From the NCBI RefSeq assembly GCF_946227985.1, contig NZ_CAMKGL010000001.1, forward strand, positions 1 to 64,000: a DNA stretch of 64,000 nt, read 5' to 3'. Both the position numbers and the translations under genes were made by a program. Each line of letters starts with the position of its first letter. The stretch's first letter is position 1. The notes beneath the pieces are model-generated. The model made no database searches, was not told the DNA's origin, and worked only from the letters and a program-made list of their open reading frames with translations. This document shows positions 58,701-64,000 of the stretch, in pieces. This DNA is from Serratia quinivorans. GTDB taxonomy: Bacteria; Pseudomonadota; Gammaproteobacteria; Enterobacterales; Enterobacteriaceae.

Positions 58701-59681
58701 GCAGGACTGGAAACGGCGATCGCGGCGGTATTCGCCCGTTTGCTACAGCGTGAAACGGTGTTTGCCGATGATGATTTCTTTGCGCTTGGTGGCCATTCGC
58801 TGCTGGCGATGCGCCTGGCGGCAGAATTGCGTCGTGAACTGGGTAAGGCGGTTTCGGTCGGGCAGGTGATGGTGGCTTCCCGCGTGGAACAACTGGCGCA
58901 AATGCTGGCGGAAGATCGCACGCAGGAAGAGGCCGATCGGACCGGTTTCGACAGCGTACTGCCGTTACGGACCACCGAAGGCCCTACGCTGTTTTGCCTG
59001 CATCCGGCTTCCGGATTCTCCTGGCAGTTCAGCGTGCTACCGCGCTATATCGACCAGCATTGGTCGCTGGTGGGGATTCAGTCACCGCGCCCCGACGGCC
59101 CGCTGGCGCTGAGCGAGAATATGGATCAGGTCTGCGATGCACATCTGGAGCAGGTATTGCAGGTGCAGCCGCAAGGTCCGTATCACTTTATCGGTTACTC
59201 ACTGGGTGGCACTCTGGCGCAGGGCATCGCCGCCAGATTGCAGGCGCGGGGTGAAGAGGTGGCCTTCCTTGGGCTGCTGGATACCTATCCGCCGGAAACC
59301 CAGAACTGGGATGTGATGCTCGACGATAACGTGCTCAAAGAAGTCCAGCGCGAGCGCGAGCAGTTCCTGGCGGTTTCCGAAGATGCGCTTGATCCTGCAT
59401 TGGGCGAAACCCGGGTGGCGATGTTCGATAATATCGAAGCCAACTATGCCGATTCAGTGCGCCTGCTTTCAGCAACCCATACGGCGAACTTCAAAGGGCA
59501 GGCGACGCTGTTTGTCGCCCGTCAAACGTTGCAGGAGGGCATGGACGTGCAGCAGACCTGGTCGCAATACGTCGATGCCTTGCAGGTGCATGAGCTGGAT
59601 TGCGCGCACGTAGATATCGTTTCACCAACGTCGTTCAAGGTGTTGGGACCGTTGCTGAACCGTATTCTAAGAGCGCTGTAA
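55704..59681 (+). CDS. entF: enterobactin synthase component F (NRPS)
   Basis: This 1325-residue NRPS has a condensation domain (HH at about 160 in YHHILVDGFSF), an adenylation domain (IIFTSGSTGRPKG at about 625) and a thiolation site at Ser1032 (ALGGHSLLAM). A thioesterase nucleophile is at Ser1166 (GYSLGG). It adenylates serine, joins it to dihydroxybenzoate and cyclises the trimer to enterobactin. I chose ATG 55704 at the ybdZ stop (TGATG). A frame extending 99 bp upstream lies within ybdZ. Close similarity to EntF of E. coli runs through all domains. Confidence 0.96.
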   Translation: MAIIPRTGVSPLSDSTLLTSEQPLATELPLVAAQPGIWVADQISPHANAYAVSHYIELCGPLDQDCLLQAIAQGLFEVDTLQFRFEERDGVPVQWHDPQRAILPVELIDLRDSPDAAAAARALMQLDMSGDLRIGSGNALYRHMLIRLSDQRWFWYQRYHHILVDGFSFTAIARRISHIYTRMSRNEQPDPTPFSAFSEVVEEYQRYAQSATCQRDAAFWLNKAKQLPAPATLCPQPLAGQTPTTRIHRLSQLCDRQDFSQLVNAGQQQFSVADMALALVALWVSRLSGHASFSAGFIFMRRTGSAALCANGPVINVLPIEMHLDPQATLSEVAGNIGRELKSVRRHQRYEAEQVQRDLGRIGDAQPLYGTVFNFKMFDFQLDFGDIEGITHELASGPVRDLEIALYLDEAGTLKVDLLANAERYQRDELAAHLRRLPLLLRQFAAQPQMPIGDADLLTEQDHQLLARVNDTAYPVAPQTLSGLLAQQAQETPDAPALADAQYQFNYRETREQVCALARQLVAQGVQPGDIVAVALPRSVFLSLALMAIVEGGAAYLPLDTGYPDERLGMMLEDATPRLIITEPGQQARFVGKGDIFLYDAPLVADSAAEVELSGPTPHHPAYIIFTSGSTGRPKGVLVGHQAIVNRLLWMQHQYPMMAGDVVLQKTPCSFDVSVWEFFWPLMVGAQLVMAPPEAHRDPDQLLQLIEQYRVTTLHFVPSMLAAFVGALDSRQAVACCAPLQQVFCSGEALPAELCRLWQSRTGVRLHNLYGPTEAAVDVSWHPAWGEALAAVTGANVPIGLPVWNTGLRILDARLRPVPPGVAGDLYLTGVQLAHGYLGRPELTASRFVADPAGDGGRMYRTGDVARWLPGGEVEYLGRSDDQLKIRGQRIELSEIDHALLSLPGIKQAVTHALVLDHTPTDPAGGDARQLVGYLVAQPGVRLDLEVLRAALADRLPPHMVPVALVEMASLPLSANGKLDRKALPQPQSGSRATGREPEAGLETAIAAVFARLLQRETVFADDDFFALGGHSLLAMRLAAELRRELGKAVSVGQVMVASRVEQLAQMLAEDRTQEEADRTGFDSVLPLRTTEGPTLFCLHPASGFSWQFSVLPRYIDQHWSLVGIQSPRPDGPLALSENMDQVCDAHLEQVLQVQPQGPYHFIGYSLGGTLAQGIAARLQARGEEVAFLGLLDTYPPETQNWDVMLDDNVLKEVQREREQFLAVSEDALDPALGETRVAMFDNIEANYADSVRLLSATHTANFKGQATLFVARQTLQEGMDVQQTWSQYVDALQVHELDCAHVDIVSPTSFKVLGPLLNRILRAL

Positions 59682-59694
59682 TACCCAGTGGCGG

Positions 59695-59751
59695 GTAGGG
59701 GGCGAATAGATTCGCCCCGATTAACGCGGGCCCAGCATGCTGGGCCCCTAC
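59695..59751. repeat. palindromic GTAGGGG element 2
   Basis: The outer arms GTAGGGG (59695-59701) and CCCCTAC (59745-59751) enclose a 20-base hairpin (59698-59717) and a perfect 20-bp palindrome (59728-59747). It lies in the gap between the entF stop and the convergent fepC stop, like element 1 after the DppA-like gene. Confidence 0.65.
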
Positions 59752-59756
59752 AATAT

Positions 59757-60560
59757 TTATGACTTACCCAGTGGTACCACCAACGGCGTATGCGAGACCG
59801 GATCGTCAATGATCATGCAGCGCAGGCCGTACACCTCTTCGATCAGTTCCGCGGTCACAATATCCTTCGGCGCCCCTTCGGCCACCACTTTACCGTCGCG
59901 CATGGCAATCAGATGCGTGGCGTAGCGGCAGGCATGGTTGAGGTCGTGCAGCACCACCACCAGCGTATGGCCGTTTTCACGGTTTAGCTGACGCATCAGC
60001 TCCAGCAGATCGATCTGATGGGTGATGTCCAGCCAGGTGGTCGGCTCATCCAGCAGCAGCAGCGGGGTTTGCTGCGCCAGCACCATCGCAATCCACACGC
60101 GTTGCTTTTGCCCGCCGGAGAGGGTATCGACCGGCTGTTCGGCCAGTTCGAATACGCCGGTGGAGCGCATCGCCTGGTCCACTGCCTGCTGATCTTCTTC
60201 GCTCCAACGACTGAACAGGCGCTGGTGCGGATAGCGACCGCGGGCCACCAGATCAAACACGGTGATATCACCCGGCGCGGTGGAGCTTTGCGGCAGCAGC
60301 CCCAACTGGCGCGCCACCTCTTTGGTGGCGTATTCGCTGATGTGTTTGCCGTTCAGCCAGACAGCCCCGGCCTGCGGTTGCATCAGGCGGCTGAGGGTGC
60401 GCAGCAGGGTGGATTTGCCGCAGGCGTTTGGCCCGATAATCACCGTCAGTTCGCCGTGCGGGATAGCGACGGAAAGGTCGCTGGCGACAATCTTTTTGTC
60501 GTAGCCCAGCGTCAGGTGTTCGGCGCGCAACGGCGCGTGCTGCAGGGGTTCAGCATTCAT
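59757..60560 (-). CDS. fepC: ferric enterobactin ABC transporter ATPase
   Basis: This 267-residue ATPase has Walker A GPNACGKST, signature LSGGQKQRV and Walker B LLLLDEPTTW. It powers import of ferric enterobactin through FepD and FepG. Its start overlaps the fepG stop by 4 bp on the same strand. The stop is close to the entF side element. Confidence 0.96.
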   Translation of the reverse strand: MNAEPLQHAPLRAEHLTLGYDKKIVASDLSVAIPHGELTVIIGPNACGKSTLLRTLSRLMQPQAGAVWLNGKHISEYATKEVARQLGLLPQSSTAPGDITVFDLVARGRYPHQRLFSRWSEEDQQAVDQAMRSTGVFELAEQPVDTLSGGQKQRVWIAMVLAQQTPLLLLDEPTTWLDITHQIDLLELMRQLNRENGHTLVVVLHDLNHACRYATHLIAMRDGKVVAEGAPKDIVTAELIEEVYGLRCMIIDDPVSHTPLVVPLGKS

Positions 60561-61582
60561 TTTTTTCGTGACTCACGGATTAATAGCCAAATCAGATAAA
60601 TGCCGCCCAGGCTGACGGTCAACACCCCGACCGGCAACTGATAAGGCATAAACAGGCGCTGCGCAGCGATATCGGCGAGCAACAGCAGCAGGGCGCCGAT
60701 CAGGGCGGTCAGCAGCAGCACGCTGCGGTTGGCACACAGGCGTCGCGCAATCTGCGGGGCCACCAATGCAATAAAGGAGATTGGCCCTGCGACGGCGGTG
60801 GCTGCGGCCGTTAGCGTCACGCCGAGCAACAGGAGTATGACCCGCGAACGTTCCACCGGCACGCCCAGCGCGCAGGCGGTATCGTCACCCATCTCCAGCA
60901 GGCGCATGCGGCGGGTCAGGGTAAGCAGCAGCAGGCAGCACAGGGCAATCACCGCCAACACCGGCAGGCTTTTCGCCCAGCTGACGCCGTTGAGTGAACC
61001 GGCACTCCACAGCCCGGCGGTCATGGCGGATTCCAGCGAGGCGCTGATAATAAGCCAGGTATTGCCGGCCACCAGCAGGGCGCGTACCGCGATACCGACG
61101 ATAATCAAACGGAATGACTCGACGCCGTTGCGCCATGCCAGCAGATAAATCAACGCAGCGGTTAACAGGCCGCCGGCCAGCGCCCCGGCGGTGATGCCGA
61201 TAACGCCACCGTTAAACAGCACTATTGCCACCAATACGCCACTGTAGGCACCGGTATTAAAGCCAATCACGTCCGGGCTGCCGAGTGGGTTGCGCAGTAT
61301 CGACTGGAAAATGGCCCCGCTGAGGCCCAGTGCCGCCCCCAGCAGCAGCGCCATTGTCACGCGTGGCAAGCGCCACTGGGTGACGATCACCGCCAGATTG
61401 GCCGGGCCTTCGCCGCGCAAGGCGTCGATCACCTGCGTAGCCGTCAGTGACAAGGCACCTGAACCCAGGGCGTAAATCGCCAGCGCCAGAGCAGCCAGCA
61501 ACAGCAGCAGTGCTGTCAGCGCCGGGCGCGACAGAGCGCGCATTTTGTGAATGGCCATCAGACGGGCCGCGGACGTCGACAT
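60557..61582 (-). CDS. fepG: ferric enterobactin ABC transporter permease FepG
   Basis: This 341-residue permease of the FecCD family has about nine or ten membrane segments and the conserved GAIFQSILRNPLGSPDVIG. It forms the channel with FepD. Its ATG overlaps the fepD stop by one base (TAATG). It lies between fepD and fepC as in E. coli. Confidence 0.95.
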   Translation of the reverse strand: MSTSAARLMAIHKMRALSRPALTALLLLLAALALAIYALGSGALSLTATQVIDALRGEGPANLAVIVTQWRLPRVTMALLLGAALGLSGAIFQSILRNPLGSPDVIGFNTGAYSGVLVAIVLFNGGVIGITAGALAGGLLTAALIYLLAWRNGVESFRLIIVGIAVRALLVAGNTWLIISASLESAMTAGLWSAGSLNGVSWAKSLPVLAVIALCCLLLLTLTRRMRLLEMGDDTACALGVPVERSRVILLLLGVTLTAAATAVAGPISFIALVAPQIARRLCANRSVLLLTALIGALLLLLADIAAQRLFMPYQLPVGVLTVSLGGIYLIWLLIRESRKK

Positions 61583-62655
61583 TAGCGCTGTCTCCTGAAC
61601 ATATGGCGTTGCCGCACCAGCATGATCAGCAGTGGGGCGCCAATCAGGGCGGTGACGATGGAAACGCGCAGTTCACCGGCCACCAGGAAGCGGCCGATCA
61701 GATCGGCGCTCAGCAGCAGGATAGGGGTCAGTACCAGCGTCCATGGCAGCATCCAATGCAGTTCGGAACCGCCCAGCCGCCGGGCGATGTGCGGCATCAT
61801 CAGGCCGACAAAGGCTATCGGGCCGACGGCAGCGGTAGCCCCGCCACACAGCAGAGTAATCGCCAGCAGGCCCAGCAGCTGAGTACGGACAATGCCGGTT
61901 CCCAGCGCGGTGGCCAATTCATTACCCATGCTCAGGCTGTTGAGCGCCTTGCTCATCCACAGCGTTATCAGCGTACCCAGCAGGATCGGCAGGGCGACGG
62001 TGCGCACCACCTGCATATTTTGAATATCCAGCGAGCCGGCCTGCCAAAAACGGAGCTGGTCGAACACCAGTGGGTTCAACAGGGAAATCCCGGAGGTCAT
62101 GCCTTCCAGCACCGCCGCCATCGCGACACCGGCCAGCGTCAGCCGCACCGGGTTGAGGCTGCTGCCGCCAAGAGCGCCGATCAGCGCCACCAGCAGTGCG
62201 GCAAACATCGCGCCGGCAAAGGCGAACCACAAATATTGGCTGACGTCGACGGCACCAAAAAAGGTGATCCCCAGCACCACGGCAAAGCCTGCACCGGCGT
62301 TAACCCCGAGAATGCCCGGATCGGCCAGTGGGTTGCGGGTGAGGGTTTGCATCAGCACGCCGGACAGGCCCAGCGCGATGCCTGCCAGAATGCCAACCAG
62401 CGTACGTGGCAACCGGGCGTTGGTGATAATGGTGCAGTCCGCACCGCTACACTGGCCTTTCAGCGCCAGGATAACCGTGTCGAAGGGAATAGATTTAGCG
62501 CCGAGTGACAGGCTGAGCAGCATAACGATCAGTAGCGCACCAACGGCAATCAGCAGGCCAAAAAGCCTGCGACGAAATGAACGGGAAGTGCCGCCAATCA
62601 GACGCTCCTGGGGAGCAGGGACGGGCTGTGTGCCTGGGCGTGTAATCCGTAACAT
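61582..62655 (-). CDS. fepD: ferric enterobactin ABC transporter permease FepD
   Basis: This 357-residue FecCD-type permease has about ten membrane segments and the conserved GVLMQTLTRNPLADPGILG. It has about 20 extra N-terminal residues compared with E. coli FepD (334), rich in Pro, Arg and Gln. An internal start is possible. It is the first gene of fepDGC and is divergent from entS. A Fur-like box lies 30 bp upstream. Confidence 0.95.
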   Translation of the reverse strand: MLRITRPGTQPVPAPQERLIGGTSRSFRRRLFGLLIAVGALLIVMLLSLSLGAKSIPFDTVILALKGQCSGADCTIITNARLPRTLVGILAGIALGLSGVLMQTLTRNPLADPGILGVNAGAGFAVVLGITFFGAVDVSQYLWFAFAGAMFAALLVALIGALGGSSLNPVRLTLAGVAMAAVLEGMTSGISLLNPLVFDQLRFWQAGSLDIQNMQVVRTVALPILLGTLITLWMSKALNSLSMGNELATALGTGIVRTQLLGLLAITLLCGGATAAVGPIAFVGLMMPHIARRLGGSELHWMLPWTLVLTPILLLSADLIGRFLVAGELRVSIVTALIGAPLLIMLVRQRHMFRRQR

Positions 62656-62684
62656 GCCAATCCATTATTTAATTGAATATAAAT

Positions 62685-62703
62685 GAGTTTTATTATCATT
62701 ATT
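62685..62703. promoter_or_regulatory. candidate Fur box between fepD and entS
   Basis: The 19-mer matches the Fur consensus at 13 of 19 positions, the right half TTATCATTAT being strong. It lies 30 bp from the fepD start and 214 bp from entS. Confidence 0.6.
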
Positions 62704-62749
62704 GATTGCTTTCATCTATGGTACCATGAGTCCCTTCGCTATTGCAGCA

Positions 62750-62877
62750 TATACCCTTCATTCTTGAAGCTGCATCTGTGTTGGCCGCCTGCACTTACCC
62801 CAATCACGTACTTCCGGTACGTTCCTGGGGATGCGCTTAGTTGCCGCCTTGATTCAACTCCAATTATTTTGGCTATA
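62750..62877. repeat. ERIC element 4
   Basis: This 128-bp imperfect palindrome has TATACCC and CTATA ends and the core CGTACTTCCGGTACG. It is in the same orientation as element 1. It lies between the fepD-side Fur box and entS and ends 39 bp before the entS start. Confidence 0.9.
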
Positions 62878-62916
62878 GACGCTGCCCCTTTTTCTTTGGT
62901 TTTGGTGAGAAAGCTC

Positions 62917-64000
62917 ATGAGTAAGCCCTCTATTTTGCTTGATTTTGGCCTGCTTAAGACCAATGGCGCTTTTCGCGCCGTTTTTTGCGCGCGCTTTATT
63001 TCCATTTTAGCGCTGGGGTTGATGGCCATTGCGATCCCGGTGCAGATCCAGGCCTTGACCGGGTCGACGTTGCTGGTCGGGTTATCCGTAACGCTGGCGG
63101 GTAGCGGCATGTTTGCCGGTTTGCTGATGGGGGGCGTGCTGGCCGACCGCTACGAACGCCGTCGGCTGATATTGTTCGCCCGCTCCACCTGCGGCATTGG
63201 CTTTGTCGGCCTGTGCCTGAACGCCGCACTGCCTGCGCCTTCATTAACGCTGATTTACCTGCTGGCAGTCTGGGACGGCTTTTTCGGTGCGGTTGGCGTC
63301 ACGGCGCTGCTGGCGGCGACCCCGGCGTTGGTGGGGCGTGAAAATATTGTGCAGGCCGGGGCCATCAGCATGCTGACGGTGCGTTTTGGTTCGATCCTCT
63401 CTCCGGCGATTGGCGGGCTGGTGATTGCCAACGCCGGTGTGGCATGGAACTACGGTCTGGCCGCATTTGGCACCTTGCTGACGCTGATCCCGTTACTGCG
63501 TCTGCCACAGTTGCTGCCGCCCCCGCAGCCGCGTGAGCACCCGCTACGTGCGCTGGCCGGTGGCTTCGGTTTCCTGTTCCGCAACCGGGTGATTGGCATG
63601 GTGGCGCTGATCGGCGCGCTGTTGACCATGGCCAGTGCGGTGCGGGTGCTGTATCCGGCCATGTCCGGTATGTGGCAGGTCAGTGCGGCTCAGTTGGGCT
63701 TTATGTATTCCGCGGTGCCGCTGGGCGCAGCCATTGGCGCCTTTACCAGCGGCCGGGTGGCTCATGTCGCGCGTCCGGGCTGGATGATGCTGATGACGGC
63801 GATTGGCGCTTTTGTCGCTATCGGCCTGTTCGGTCTGATGCCGTGGTACGGTTTGGCATTGTTCTTCCTGGTGGTTTTCGGCTACCTGAGCGCGTTGAAC
63901 TCACTGCTGCAATACGGCTTGATCCAGAATCTGACGCCGGATGCGTTCCTCGGCCGCATCAATGGCCTGTGGACGGCGCAAAACGTGGTGGGTGATGCAC
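62917..64000 (+). CDS. entS: enterobactin exporter EntS, truncated by the window edge
   Basis: At least 361 residues are visible with no stop before the window ends. It is a major facilitator superfamily transporter with about 12 membrane segments expected; motifs [13 protein letters not shown] and [20 protein letters not shown] match EntS. It exports enterobactin across the inner membrane. I chose ATG 62917 ([19 protein letters not shown]) from the family N-terminus; a weak GGTGAGAAA site is upstream. It is divergent from fepD. Confidence 0.94.
   Translation, partial: MSKPSILLDFGLLKTNGAFRAVFCARFISILALGLMAIAIPVQIQALTGSTLLVGLSVTLAGSGMFAGLLMGGVLADRYERRRLILFARSTCGIGFVGLCLNAALPAPSLTLIYLLAVWDGFFGAVGVTALLAATPALVGRENIVQAGAISMLTVRFGSILSPAIGGLVIANAGVAWNYGLAAFGTLLTLIPLLRLPQLLPPPQPREHPLRALAGGFGFLFRNRVIGMVALIGALLTMASAVRVLYPAMSGMWQVSAAQLGFMYSAVPLGAAIGAFTSGRVAHVARPGWMMLMTAIGAFVAIGLFGLMPWYGLALFFLVVFGYLSALNSLLQYGLIQNLTPDAFLGRINGLWTAQNVVGDA

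Noticed and set aside
61447-62508. 353-codon open frame on the plus strand
   Set aside because: Antisense to fepD and fepG, His/Gln-rich low-complexity translation, no start signals.

Overview
The window reads as a chromosomal segment of a Serratia species (Enterobacterales, Yersiniaceae). The reasons are a chitinolytic locus whose CBP21, ChiR, ChiB and ChiWXYZ products closely resemble those known from Serratia marcescens, ERIC repeats, and a backbone collinear with the Escherichia coli min 54-55 region. I recognised 57 genes; the tktB start at the left edge and entS at the right edge are cut by the window. I found no tRNA, rRNA, CRISPR array, insertion sequence or prophage.

Layout. (1) 1-7000: tktB/talA on the left strand, then a chitin-degradation island: cbp21 (lytic polysaccharide monooxygenase), chiR (LysR activator), chiB (GH18 chitinase without a Sec signal) and chiWXYZ (holin, endopeptidase and nested spanin pair, the type 10 secretion system). 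The island sits between talA and maeB, which are divergent neighbours in E. coli. (2) 7000-18200: maeB, a MetJ-box-preceded mmuPM operon, and a Fur-box-associated run of a ChaN-like lipoprotein, a TonB, an oligopeptidase B-like peptidase with a signal peptide, and a TonB-dependent receptor. (3) 18200-29300: yaiI-hemF-amiA, ypeA, a ygiW-like gene, yfeZ-yfeY-yfeX and the sulfur genes cysPUWA-cysM. (4) 29700-42300: a CpxRA-like two-component pair, then ptsHI-crr, cysK, cysZ, zipA-ligA-ypeB and yfeH/yfeR. (5) 42300-51300: an accessory stretch with a FlxA-like coiled-coil protein, a nucleotidyltransferase, eutBC without the rest of the eut locus, the LysR/budAB acetoin module and an orphan DppA-like binding protein. 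(6) 51400-64000: an enterobactin-type uptake and synthesis locus, fepA / fes-ybdZ-entF / fepDGC / entS.

How the genes work together. The chitin cluster couples an enzyme set to its own export machinery. ChiB lacks a signal peptide, and the adjacent holin/endopeptidase/spanin genes are the known route for chitinase release in S. marcescens. The enterobactin block contains the NRPS EntF, the MbtH partner, the esterase, the outer-membrane receptor, the ABC importer and the exporter. entA-E and fepB must lie to the right, outside the window. The 11.8-18.2 kb set looks like a second TonB-dependent uptake system with its own energiser and a peptidase; its substrate is not evident from sequence.

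Non-coding structure is rich. There are four ERIC elements, two of them in the leaders of enterobactin genes. Two palindromic GTAGGGG...CCCCTAC elements occur. A 267-bp element made of terminal inverted repeats plus two internal hairpins lies in front of maeB. The budA leader holds several consecutive hairpins, two of which look like intrinsic terminators. Candidate Fur, MetJ and Cra sites are listed with their match counts. All functional calls come from reading protein and DNA sequence by eye; no database search was run.
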